Source: CBCXVS01 sp965178525 (GTDB lineage: Bacteria > Tectomicrobia > Entotheonellia > Entotheonellales > Entotheonellaceae). Taken from it: a stretch of DNA of 25,923 bases. The notes beneath the pieces were generated by a model, which searched no databases, was not told where the DNA came from, and saw only the letters and a list, made by a program, of their open reading frames with translations. The translations under genes were made by a program, and so were the position numbers. The stretch lies in the NCBI GenBank assembly GCA_965178525.1, contig CBCXVS010000077.1, forward strand, positions 1 to 25,923, written 5' to 3'. Below, in pieces: positions 8,343 through 15,760 of this stretch (positions within the stretch are counted from its first letter, which is position 1; every line of letters begins with the position of its first letter).

Positions 8343-9041
8343 ATGATATTGGGCCAGGCGGTTGTGGCGGTGCATCGTAAGACGCTCACGTTTGTCCTAC
8401 TCTGTGTATTTGTGCTTCTGTCGATGGTAGCTTATGCCAAAACAATCGTCGTCTCCGTCCCGAGCTTAAATGTTCGTGCGGGTCCGGGCCGGACCTACCG
8501 GGTGGTGTGCAGTTCAAAACCCGGCGTTATCTGACCTCCGGAGGTAAGGAGTACGTACCGGATGGCAGGCCGGGGCGCCACAGGCCGTTTGCACGCGGGT
8601 TGCTCGAAGGGCTACGCAACTGCGGCGGTTTATCGCTTACCGACGGAAGCGGAGTGGGAATATGCGGCTCGCGCCGGCAGTAAGACCATCTATAGTTTTG
8701 GAGATTCACCGCAGCAGCTTGGCCAATATGCCTGGTACGATCAAAATTCCAATAATAAAACCCATCCAGTTGGCCGACGCGAACCGAACAACTGGGGCCT
8801 ATACGACATGCATGGTAATGTCTGGGAGTGGGTGCGAGACTGCTGACATGGCAACTATGAGGGCGCACCGCAGGATAGGAGTGCCTGGACAACCAGTGAT
8901 TGCTCTGCTCGGGTTGTTCGCGGCGGGTCGTTCGTCGATTCGCCCGGGTTCCTGCGCTCCGCGTTCCGGTTCGCCGTCCTACCCGAGGACGCGGGCACGT
9001 ACCTCGGGTTCTGTTGTGTTCGCGTCCTGCCCCAGCCTTGA
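8343..9041 (+). pseudogene. Remnant of SH3-like / formylglycine-generating-enzyme (SUMF1-like) protein
   Basis: From the ATG at 8343 there is a signal-peptide-like stretch (TFVLLCVFVLLSMVAYA), then the start of a bacterial SH3 repeat (SLNVRAGPGRTYRVV), then TGA at 8532. The same frame goes on into the C-terminal half of a SUMF1/FGE-sulfatase domain: YRLPTEAEWEYAARAG, PNNWGLYDMHGNVWEWVRDC, then TGA at 8844-8846 where relatives have Trp, then HGNYEG, VVRGGSF and LRSAFRFA to TGA at 9039. The N-terminal half of the FGE domain is missing, indicating an internal deletion. Two stops plus a deletion make it non-functional. The family includes formylglycine-generating enzymes and non-catalytic relatives. 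It lies only a few bases after the TPR pseudogene, probably the same old operon. Confidence 0.75.
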
Positions 9042-9048
9042 CTCAGAC

Positions 9049-9453
9049 TCAACGTGTCCAATCAAGCACGATGAGCCCTGAGACACGGCTAAAGTGGGCA
9101 CTGTTCCGTGAAACAACGGCCAGCCCATGAGCCAAGGCAACGCCAGCAATCATGGTGTCCACTTCACCAATTGGCTCTCCTCTAGCACGAAGCTCCGCCC
9201 AGATCTCGGCTGACTTTCTCGCGGCCATTTCATCAAACGGCACAGTGCGATGCAAACGGCATAACTGCTCAAACTCTACAAGCTGCCGGGTGGCCCTCGC
9301 TGCTATTAAACCTCGCATGACTTCGTAGCGGGTGAGTTCAGAAAAAACCAGTTGGCCATATTGACGCATGTATGCTGCAGTATGGGCGGTCACCCGTGGG
9401 TGAGATCGACGGTAGAGCGACAGTATATCTGTGTCCAGGAGGGACTCCGGCAT
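9049..9453 (-). CDS. PIN-domain toxin, VapC-like
   Basis: A 134-residue protein starting MPESLLDTDILSLYRR. PIN-domain acidic residues are visible: Asp7 and Asp9 (LLDTD), Glu44 (TRYEVMRG), Asp99 (GEVDTMIAG), and the SRNSAHF motif (Asn117) near the end. Family role: a Mg-dependent ribonuclease that cleaves tRNA or rRNA and is held inactive by its antitoxin. The chosen ATG is one base beyond the antitoxin stop; an in-frame start further upstream would overlap the antitoxin. All catalytic residues are present, so the toxin appears intact. Confidence 0.9.
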   Translation of the reverse strand: MPESLLDTDILSLYRRSHPRVTAHTAAYMRQYGQLVFSELTRYEVMRGLIAARATRQLVEFEQLCRLHRTVPFDEMAARKSAEIWAELRARGEPIGEVDTMIAGVALAHGLAVVSRNSAHFSRVSGLIVLDWTR

Positions 9454-9454
9454 C

Positions 9455-9703
9455 TTACTGGAAACGGTCAAAGAAATGCTCCTGATCAAATGCTGCTTCT
9501 TCAATGAGCATGAGTTGTTCTTCTGTTAGGCCCTCAAAGCTTTCCCGCGCCAGTCGCTCCGACTCTGCGATCCGCTCTTCAATCGTTTCTTCCGTTGCAA
9601 TGATGAGTTGTACCCGTTCATGCTCCGCTAGACCGCTCACCGGTTCTAATGGCTTAAAGTGCCCGCCTTCATACACTGCTAGGATGGTTTTCTGCATGGC
9701 CAT
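9455..9703 (-). CDS. DUF104/AF2212-like antitoxin
   Basis: An 82-residue protein. The start MAMQKTILAVYEGGHFKPLEP matches the DUF104 beta-hairpin that begins antitoxins paired with PIN toxins; the rest is an acidic helix that probably wraps the toxin (EERIAESERLARESFEGL). The ATG at 9703 has a strong ribosome site, GGAGGAAT, seven bases upstream. It is followed by the PIN toxin gene with a one-base gap (TAAGATG), so the two are translationally coupled. Confidence 0.85.
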   Translation of the reverse strand: MAMQKTILAVYEGGHFKPLEPVSGLAEHERVQLIIATEETIEERIAESERLARESFEGLTEEQLMLIEEAAFDQEHFFDRFQ

Positions 9704-10012
9704 GTGGTTATTCCTCCGCTGCAAAGGATCAATTGAGTTTGACCCCATTGATTTGCACTTATCTATCTTCGGTCACAATTTCAAACCATAATGCTGTATT
9801 CTTTCGATCTTGCAAAAATCGGACTGTGATTTCATGCGAACGTTCAATCATATCTTCAAAATCAATACTATGCTCCTGAAAAGGTTGTATCTGTTCTCAT
9901 AAAATCTTAAAACCTTCAACTCCGAGAATGTGAATTCCTTATTCCTTACAAGCATTCACAAACTGTATGGCATCATCAGGCTGAAGCAAAAAAACACCAC
10001 TTCTGATGAGTA

Positions 10013-11017
10013 GAGTTGTTCCTCAATAGCATAAGATCAGGTTCCCTAGCCCAGCCCAGATGCCCACCGAATCATCCTCAAAGTGATCTTTGCGGTTGCG
10101 GAAACGCTGCACCAAAATGTTGAAACGCTTCATACCGCCGATGGCATGTTCGATCAAGATGCGAACTTGACTCACGGCATAATTCGCCGCCTGCTGCTCC
10201 GCCGTCAATTCTGGAGTCGGATTCGTCTTGCTCTTCCGGGGTTTCTTGTGTGGAATCTCAAGCATTTCGCCTTTGTAGTCCGACTGAATCCCCTGATAAC
10301 CCAGGTGCACCCAAACTTCTACGTCACTAAACCGGTCTAAGTCCGGTGGGAACTCTTGTTTTAACATGCTGTAATCATGGTTGTGACCACTAAACGTACG
10401 GCCCAGAAAGACGATCCATTTATCCGGCATCGACATCACTGTATTTTTCAGCGTATGGCTTTTTTTTACCACTATAGTGTTCACGTTGGGTCGTCTCATC
10501 TTGTGACCGGCGATAGCTTCTTTCAGTCGCATCAATAATCAGTTGATCCACACCTGACAACGCCTCCCTCAACGACTCTGGGGTCTTCAACTCTCGATAA
10601 GGCATGAGGTCTAACTGCACTAACGTGTCATACAGGATGGGAGAGAGCTTATGGAGATTTTCATTCGCTTTCGAACGTACCATACCAAATTGTGCACCAA
10701 GAACATCAAACGTCGGATACGTCTTGTAATAATATAGAACGAACAGGAGTTTGTCTGACAGAGTGGGTAATTTGCCTTTGATACCTGCACCCGGCTTTCG
10801 GCTGCGTTTGCCAGCTTGGACACCCTCCTCATAGCGTTTTTGCTGAGCCTGTTGATAGACGTGGCTGAAGGCGGGCAGCAAGAAGTCAAATTGCGTCTGA
10901 GACACACCGGTTAAGGCTTTCATCTGCCGATCATCTCGGATAACCAATGACCTGGCTGGGCTCCCTCCATCGTTTGGGGGAGGATAGCCTACCTCATTAA
11001 CTATTGGGGAACAACCC
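10013..11017 (-). mobile_element. IS5-family-like insertion sequence (IS427-type features)
   Basis: A 1005-base element. The left end (10013-10029, GAGTTGTTCCTCAATAG) and right end (11001-11017, CTATTGGGGAACAACCC) are inverted repeats matching at 15 of 17 positions. A TA dinucleotide flanks each side (10011-10012 and 11018-11019), a two-base target duplication. It holds one transposase coding region in two frames. The element sits inside the small gene at 9759-11062, whose frame rejoins exactly when it is removed. The group assignment is inferred from the TA duplication and the two-frame transposase. Confidence 0.88.
10023..10947 (-). CDS. IS5-type DDE transposase in two overlapping frames
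   Basis: The first frame (10947 down to 10420; an internal ATG at 10923 is an alternative start) has the N-terminal DNA-binding region (MKALTGVSQTQFDFLL) and the first catalytic Asp (LIIDATERSYRR). The second frame ends at 10023 and continues the DDE domain (SHTLKNTVMSMPDKW, SGHNHDYSML, and the Glu helix RILIEHAIGGMKRFN). The frames join at a run of eight As on the coding strand (plus-strand Ts 10460-10467). The offset is +1 (equivalent to -2), so a simple -1 slip does not join them. Either transcriptional slippage at the run makes the full enzyme, or an indel has inactivated the element. The stop codon lies within the left inverted repeat. Confidence 0.85.
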
Positions 11018-11073
11018 TATTGCGTACTTTTCAAAGCTTTTTTCAATTTCAGTTAACTTCACGAGATACTCTC

Positions 11074-11382
11074 TTACGGCATATAGGGATTGACAATCGT
11101 ACCATCCGGTACCCGGTCGGTCCGTTCCGCATACAACGCCTCACGTGTCCACTTGCGGTGGCCCTGACGGCTAGAGACAGTTTGGGCTCGTTTCTGCATA
11201 AAAGCGAGTTCGTCTTCCCATGCACGCTCATCCACCGAGATGGCGACAGCCTGCCGCCCCATGTCAGCGAGACAGCGCCGGATGAGTTCCGCTTTACTGA
11301 TGCCAAGTTCTCGAGCGCGTTGTTTGATCAGCGCATCTTGATCCGGATCGATATAGATTTGCTTGCGAATCATACGACTCAT
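11074..11382 (-). CDS. Ribbon-helix-helix (CopG-type) antitoxin-like protein
   Basis: A 102-residue protein. MIRKQIYIDPDQDALIKQRA followed by LGISKAELIRRCLADM is a ribbon-helix-helix DNA-binding domain (beta strand, then two helices) at residues about 4-42. The C-terminal half is charged, as in antitoxins that bind a toxin. The start at 11382 has GAGGA eight bases upstream. Its own toxin is not evident: the next gene downstream is the IS-broken 98-codon gene, and no PIN or RelE protein follows. It probably represses its own promoter. Acts in the cytosol on DNA. Confidence 0.78.
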   Translation of the reverse strand: MSRMIRKQIYIDPDQDALIKQRARELGISKAELIRRCLADMGRQAVAISVDERAWEDELAFMQKRAQTVSSRQGHRKWTREALYAERTDRVPDGTIVNPYMP

Positions 11383-11419
11383 CGAGATTGTCCTCTGTTC
11401 GCTAGAGAATGTACATCAA

Positions 11420-11425
11420 ATTATA
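11420..11425 (-). promoter_or_regulatory. Candidate -10 box for the ribbon-helix-helix gene
   Basis: A perfect TATAAT on the minus strand, about 38 bases before the start codon at 11382. The nearest -35-like hexamer, TTGAAT, is only 14 bases upstream, shorter than normal, so the promoter may need an activator or use a poor -35. Confidence 0.4.
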
Positions 11426-11525
11426 CATGACCTTAAAGAATTCAAACTTGGCAGTGCCCGCCGAATCACTGTAGACTCTCAGTGTATATGTTCAATCAGC
11501 CGCCGACATCGTAAAGGGCACACAC

Positions 11526-11861
11526 ATGGCGGAGGACACACCCACACAGAAGCCAGTCATCGAGACATGCTGGACACCGCATCTCATCAAACGCCTGCGG
11601 GGTAAGCGCACGCAGGCAGCGTTTGGCGCCCTCTTAGGCGCGCCGAAAAATACGATCTGGCGCTAGGAGGCGGGGCAAAGCTGCCCGGACGCCAGCTACG
11701 CTGCGCGTCTCACGGAACTGGCGAAGCGTGAGCGCTTTTTGCACGACTGGAAATTGGCGGGCTCGATGACGCTGAACGGTGACCTGGAGAGCGTCAAGGC
11801 GGATATCGCGTTTCTATTCCGAACATCTCTCGAACACACGTCTCGGCAACTTGCGGAGTAA
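11526..11861 (+). pseudogene. HTH (XRE-like) transcriptional regulator with internal amber codon
   Basis: A frame of 112 codons from the ATG at 11526 to TAA at 11859 is cut at codon 47 by TAG (11664-11666). The context LIKRLRGKRTQAAFGALLGAPKNTIWR-x-EAG is a helix-turn-helix; relatives have Trp at x (WRWEAG), so TGG has become TAG. The remainder (YAARLTELAKRERFLHDWK and on) is intact, suggesting a recent loss or natural readthrough. Truncation would remove the last third of the HTH. It is preceded by no co-oriented gene. Confidence 0.65.
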
Positions 11862-11863
11862 AT

Positions 11864-11882
11864 CGTGACTGTGTACGTCACG
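11864..11882. terminator. Hairpin between convergent genes
   Basis: CGTGAC at 11864-11869 and GTCACG at 11877-11882 form a six-base stem with a seven-base loop in the gap between the HTH pseudogene stop and the amidohydrolase stop. There is no T-tract on either side, so a terminator role is only suggested by position. Confidence 0.3.
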
Positions 11883-11889
11883 TGTGCCG

Positions 11890-12801
11890 TTATCGTTTGC
11901 CGATCAGCTTCCGTGACACCTCCCGCTTGAACAACCTCTGGGCATTGCGGTAAGCAATCATTTCGGCAACACGGCGTGGAAATTGGCTCAACCAGCGGCG
12001 ATTCATCGCAATCAACGCCTCATAGTGCTCCCACTGGCTATTCACCCAGGTATCTGAGCCCACTAGAAACCGGCCCGGGTGCCGCATGATCAGGGCGCGC
12101 CAACGCGGATCGATCGCGCCGTTGCCGAGAATGTCGCGTTCGCGATAGGACGTGTCGGCATAGAGGGTGGCGTACCGGTCCAGCATGGGGCCGATCACCT
12201 CTGGCGGCTCGGACATGCCCGCATGCGCCCAGATGATGGTGAGGGTCGGTTCGAATTCGTAGAAGAGATGCACTGGGGCGGCGGTCGCGTGTAAATGGAT
12301 CAGGATCTGGCGCTCTGCAGCCAGTTTGGCCACCTGCTGGAGAAAAGGTCGATCCTGCGGATCAAGGGTATGCAGGTGAAATTCGCCGATGCCTTGATGC
12401 GGGTATTGCTGCAGGCGTTTTTCTAGATACGCCAGCATCCCTGGCGCCTTCGTCCAGTTGGACGAGCCGGCGTTGCCGTGATAGGGGCGCAGTTCGGGGA
12501 CAATGCGTGCCGGGGCACGCTCCCACAACCGAATCGTGCCCTCATCCGGGCTTGAGGACACCAGGGCCATGGCCACCCCCGAGGTATCCATCAATTCGAG
12601 CACCGTACCGACGGGGAAGGGCTGCCATGCCGGTTCTTTGTAATGCATATGGGCATCGAAAATGGGTAGGGTGTCAATCGCCTCGCCAATCGCGGCAGGC
12701 CGTTCGTCCGCTTGCAGCAATGGCGGCGGCAAGATCATCGTCCAAACGCTTAGACCCAGCGCCAGCGACGCCAGCCATGTGGTGATGGAAATCGCTTTCA
12801 T
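11890..12801 (-). CDS. Secreted amidohydrolase (amidohydrolase 2 family)
   Basis: With the ATG at 12801 the protein has 303 residues and begins with a signal peptide (basic MK, then hydrophobic TTWLASLALGLSVWTMIL, with cleavage probably near LLQADE). Two in-frame ATGs further upstream would bury the signal. The TIM-barrel metal motifs are visible: FDAHMHY at the start of the barrel, HLHA, IIWAHAGMS, and GSDTW near the end. Family knowledge: such metal-dependent hydrolases or decarboxylases act on C-N, C-O or C-C bonds. The substrate is unknown. It would be exported to the periplasm. It is divergent from the Spy-like gene and shares its upstream region. Confidence 0.85.
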   Translation of the reverse strand: MKAISITTWLASLALGLSVWTMILPPPLLQADERPAAIGEAIDTLPIFDAHMHYKEPAWQPFPVGTVLELMDTSGVAMALVSSSPDEGTIRLWERAPARIVPELRPYHGNAGSSNWTKAPGMLAYLEKRLQQYPHQGIGEFHLHTLDPQDRPFLQQVAKLAAERQILIHLHATAAPVHLFYEFEPTLTIIWAHAGMSEPPEVIGPMLDRYATLYADTSYRERDILGNGAIDPRWRALIMRHPGRFLVGSDTWVNSQWEHYEALIAMNRRWLSQFPRRVAEMIAYRNAQRLFKREVSRKLIGKR

Positions 12802-12909
12802 CGTCGTCCGTCCCCCCATTGACACGATCCGAAAAACCATTGTCTAACGCCGATGAATCGGCATTGTAAACGCAGTTTTTTCTTGCGTCCACCGGTTCTC
12901 CTCAGCGGC

Positions 12910-12924
12910 TTTACAAAACTTTAC
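12910..12924. promoter_or_regulatory. Candidate CpxR-type binding site
   Basis: TTTAC-AAAAC-TTTAC is the exact complement of the GTAAA-N5-GTAAA consensus known for CpxR in enteric bacteria. It lies between the divergent amidohydrolase and Spy-like genes, 85 bases before the latter's ATG and about 33 bases before a possible -10 box (TATGAT, 12957-12962). The regulator at 13633 is the natural candidate to bind it. Confidence 0.5.
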
Positions 12925-13009
12925 ATGCCCGACAAACCCGCGCAACAAAGTACGCCTATGATGGTGTCTATCGCGATTAGGTAATCCCATCACAAGAAAG
13001 GAGTATGCG

Positions 13010-13561
13010 ATGACAAAGCCAGATACAGGACGAGAGCAGCCCGAGCCGAACGCGAGACCGCGTCGGCGATTCCTGACCGGGGTGTTGACCGGTGGCCTGC
13101 TGGGAAGCCTCTTGGTAGGCGGTGTCGGCATGTATTCCTATGCGAACCAAAATCCCGGTTGGTGGAGCCGAGCCGGGCGTGGCATGTGTGGGCTGCATCG
13201 TCACGGTCCACATGGGCTGGCGGCGGCTGGCGAGCGGGCCGAGCATGCTGCTGACTGGATGTTGCGTCACATCGACGCCAGCGAGGCGCAACGCGATCAG
13301 GTGAAGGCGCTGGTCCGCGATGCCATGGCAGACCTGGGACAGTTGAAGGAGCAACACGCGCAGAATCGTCAAGCCTTTCTGGACGCCCTGGCGCAGCCCA
13401 ACATCGATCGTGATGCGCTTGGCGACCTGCGGCGAGCGGAATTGGAACTTGCCGAAACAGCCTCCGGCCAGCTCGTCGACGTGATTGCCGACGTTGCCGA
13501 CATCCTTACACCCGAGCAGCGGACGCAGCTGATCGACTACGTGGAACGGTTTCATCACTAA
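13010..13561 (+). CDS. Spy/CpxP-like periplasmic stress sensor
   Basis: A 183-residue protein with AAAGGAG six bases before the ATG. It has a charged N-terminus with RRRFL at about 18-22, resembling a twin-arginine motif, then a long hydrophobic stretch (TGVLTGGLLGSLLVGGVG) and a helical periplasmic part. A His-rich stretch, CGLHRHGPHG, at about 60-69 may bind metal. The LTPEQR motif near the C-terminus is the LTxxQ signature of the Spy/CpxP family; other features include HIDASEAQRDQV. By analogy it binds metal or misfolded protein and restrains the kinase encoded two genes downstream. It lies 71 bases upstream of the response regulator gene, same direction. Confidence 0.82.
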   Translation: MTKPDTGREQPEPNARPRRRFLTGVLTGGLLGSLLVGGVGMYSYANQNPGWWSRAGRGMCGLHRHGPHGLAAAGERAEHAADWMLRHIDASEAQRDQVKALVRDAMADLGQLKEQHAQNRQAFLDALAQPNIDRDALGDLRRAELELAETASGQLVDVIADVADILTPEQRTQLIDYVERFHH

Positions 13562-13632
13562 GCGCACCGCAATCTGCTACAATAGCCCCGAGTTTACCCG
13601 CGTGCCCCCGGGGCTGCATAGAGGATGAGGAG

Positions 13633-14340
13633 ATGGCTGAGCGCGTCCTGATGATCGAAGACGACGAGAGTCTGTCCGCCATGGTCAGCGAGTATCTCCG
13701 TGCGCTTGGCATCACCGTGACCGCCCAGGCCACCGCGGCGGCTGGCCTCCGCCTCCTACGACAGGGTGACTTTGATGCGCTCATCCTCGATGTCATGCTG
13801 CCGGATATCGACGGCTTCGACGTGTGTCGCCAAGTACGTGCTTCGTCTGACATTCCCATTCTGATGTTGACGGCTCGGGGCGATGAGATGGATCGCATCG
13901 TCGGGCTCGAACTTGGCGCCGATGATTACCTGCCCAAACCCTTTAATCCACGTGAGCTGCTCGCCCGCCTGCGGGCGATTCTGCGCCGCAGCGGTCTGTC
14001 GCGAGCCCAGCGCACGGCGAGCCTGCGTTTCGGGCGTCTGGAGATCGATCGCGATGCCCGAGTCGTCCGCATCGACGGGACCGAACGGCCCATGACCGGA
14101 TATCAGTTCGAGCTCTTGTGCGCGCTCGCGGCCAACGCCGGCCGCGTCATGTCGCGCGACGCGCTCATGGACCACGTCCGCGGTGAGGAACTCGACGCCT
14201 TCGATCGCAGCATCGATGTCCATATCTCGCGCCTTCGCGCCGCCATTGAGGACGACCCGCGCCATCCCCATCGCATCATCACCGTACGCGGCGCTGGCTA
14301 CGTCTTTGCGAAGCAGCAAGATCATGATGGGCGGGCATGA
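13633..14340 (+). CDS. OmpR/PhoB-type response regulator (CpxR/RstA-like)
   Basis: A 235-residue protein with a standard receiver (acidic pocket ED9-11, phosphoacceptor Asp53 in LILDVMLPDIDG, Thr80, Lys102 in LPKPF) and a C-terminal winged-helix domain (RPMTGYQFELLCALAANAGRVMSR ... SIDVHISRLRAAIEDDP ... ITVRGAGYVF). Every expected receiver residue is present. GATGAGGAG precedes the ATG. It overlaps the kinase gene by four bases (ATGA), so the two are coupled. Phosphorylated by the kinase, it should bind direct repeats such as the TTTAC pair at 12910. Confidence 0.95.
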   Translation: MAERVLMIEDDESLSAMVSEYLRALGITVTAQATAAAGLRLLRQGDFDALILDVMLPDIDGFDVCRQVRASSDIPILMLTARGDEMDRIVGLELGADDYLPKPFNPRELLARLRAILRRSGLSRAQRTASLRFGRLEIDRDARVVRIDGTERPMTGYQFELLCALAANAGRVMSRDALMDHVRGEELDAFDRSIDVHISRLRAAIEDDPRHPHRIITVRGAGYVFAKQQDHDGRA

Positions 14341-15605
14341 TGCGCCGGCTCTATCTGCACATCTACCTCACGCTGGTCGGTATCCTGCTGCTCTTTAGCT
14401 TCCTCGTCTCTATGGTCTGGGTCCTGACACCCTCAGATCCTGAACGCCATCAGATGCTCGATGGTGTGGGAATCGTCCTCCACGACCTCCTCCCCACGGC
14501 CGACCGGCCCGTGGCCGACTTGCAGGCGGCTATCGAGCGTCTGGCGGCGCTGTTTGTCCTGGATATCGCCGTCTACGACACGCATGGCGCCCGCCTCGCC
14601 GCTGTCGGTAAGGCGCCACCTGCTCCCGCACGCAAGCGGCTACGCAGTGGGCGGCTGCGCACGCATGGGCCCGGACCCACATTCGCCTTTCGGCTCCCCG
14701 ATGCCCGTTGGGTCGTGCTGCGCAGGCGCCATCGTCCCGCGAATATTCGTTGGCTCATGGGGCTTGGCCTGCTCGCCATCGCCGTTGCCCTTGGGGCCTA
14801 TCCGGTGGTGCGCCGTCTCACCCGCCGTCTCGAACGCCTGCAAACCCAGGTCGATGCCCTCGGCGCCGGAGAGCTCACGGCGCGCGTGGAGGTCAAAGGC
14901 CGTGACGAAGTCGCGAGTCTGGCGCGCAGCTTCAATCATGCCGCAGACCGCATCGAACGGCTCGTCACCGCGCAACGGTCAATGCTGATCGGCGCCTCGC
15001 ATGAGTTGCGCACGCCGCTGACGCGCATCCGCATGGCCATTGAGCTTCTCGCCAGTGAGAATCGGCCGGAGCTGCGCGAGCGCCTGTCGCAGGATATCGC
15101 CGACCTGGATGCGCTGATTGATGAACTCCTGCTCGCCAGCCGTCTGGATGTGCTCGACCACCTGGAGCGCACGGAGGACGTCGATCTCCTCGCCCTGCTG
15201 GCGGAGGAGGGCGCCCGCACGGCGGCTGAAATCAGCGGTGAACCCGTGTGCATCCGGGGCGATCCCCGCATGTTGCGACGTCTCGTGCGCAATCTCCTGG
15301 AGAATGCTAACCGCTATGCGGAAGGCTCGCGGGTAGAGGCGTCTGTGATGCCCCTCAACGCCACTGGCGCCCGGCTCTGCGTGGCCGATCGTGGGCCGGG
15401 GGTTCCGGCATCGGAGCGCGAGCGCATCTTCGAGCCTTTTTATCGTCCTGAACGGATGCGAGAACGGGGTGATGGGGGTGTGGGCCTCGGCCTTGCCTTG
15501 GTGCGCCAGATCGCCCGCCACCACGGCGGCGATGTCCGTTGTGTGCCGCGTGAAGGCGGTGGCACCTGTTTTGAGGTTGAGCTGCACGACGCGTCAGGGG
15601 CTTGA
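14337..15605 (+). CDS. Envelope-stress sensor histidine kinase (CpxA/RstB-like)
   Basis: 422 residues: a first membrane helix at about 8-28 (IYLTLVGILLLFSFLVSMVWVL), a periplasmic loop of about 110 residues, a second helix at about 139-155, a HAMP segment (LERLQTQVDALGAGELTARV), HisKA with His222 in GASHELRTPLTR, and HATPase_c with the N box (NLLENANRYAEG), G1 (DRGPGVP), F box (FEPFYR) and G2 (GVGLGLALV). All catalytic motifs are intact. It sits in the inner membrane, senses through the periplasmic loop, probably helped by the Spy-like protein, and phosphorylates the regulator at Asp53. Confidence 0.95.
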   Translation: MMRRLYLHIYLTLVGILLLFSFLVSMVWVLTPSDPERHQMLDGVGIVLHDLLPTADRPVADLQAAIERLAALFVLDIAVYDTHGARLAAVGKAPPAPARKRLRSGRLRTHGPGPTFAFRLPDARWVVLRRRHRPANIRWLMGLGLLAIAVALGAYPVVRRLTRRLERLQTQVDALGAGELTARVEVKGRDEVASLARSFNHAADRIERLVTAQRSMLIGASHELRTPLTRIRMAIELLASENRPELRERLSQDIADLDALIDELLLASRLDVLDHLERTEDVDLLALLAEEGARTAAEISGEPVCIRGDPRMLRRLVRNLLENANRYAEGSRVEASVMPLNATGARLCVADRGPGVPASERERIFEPFYRPERMRERGDGGVGLGLALVRQIARHHGGDVRCVPREGGGTCFEVELHDASGA

Positions 15606-15619
15606 TCAGGCGCTTGAGA

Positions 15620-15640
15620 GGAGAACGCTCTCCGTTCTCC
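15620..15640 (+). terminator. Hairpin after the kinase gene
   Basis: GGAGAACG at 15620-15627 and CGTTCTCC at 15633-15640 form a perfect eight-base stem with a five-base loop, 15 bases after the kinase stop. No T-run follows, so it may be a Rho-dependent end or a stability hairpin and not a true intrinsic terminator. Confidence 0.4.
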
Positions 15641-15760
15641 AATGCGCTTACCCTGATCTTCTTGACGCTATGATTGATATCTACCCACTGAAGCCGTATC
15701 ATACAGGCTTGGCAATGGCAGTGTTACCACGTATCACGTGAGCCAAAAAGGACGATCCTG

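Larger units (their letters stand above)
9759..11062 (-). pseudogene. Small conserved gene split by an IS and carrying two stops
   Basis: Removing the IS at 10013-11017 and one TA copy restores a single frame on the minus strand from GTG at 11062 to TAA at 9759: VKLTEIEKSFEKYAILIRSG across the junction, then VFLLQPDDAIQFVNACKE, IHILGVEGFKIL, HSIDFEDMIERSHEITVRFLQ, ALWFEIVTEDR (98 codons). Inside it, TAA at 9939-9941 and TGA at 9897-9899 are further lesions. I do not recognise a named family. The gene begins 11 bases after the ribbon-helix-helix gene and was probably its partner. Confidence 0.7.

Noticed and set aside
8178..8846. TGA at 8178 and 8844 as further selenocysteine codons
   Set aside because: Relatives of the FGE domain have Trp at 8844, the TPR position has no redox role, and neither is followed by an evident SECIS-type hairpin at the right distance.
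15671..15742. 23-codon frame between the kinase and DUF4058 genes
   Set aside because: No clear ribosome site and no similarity to known small proteins; too little to support a gene.
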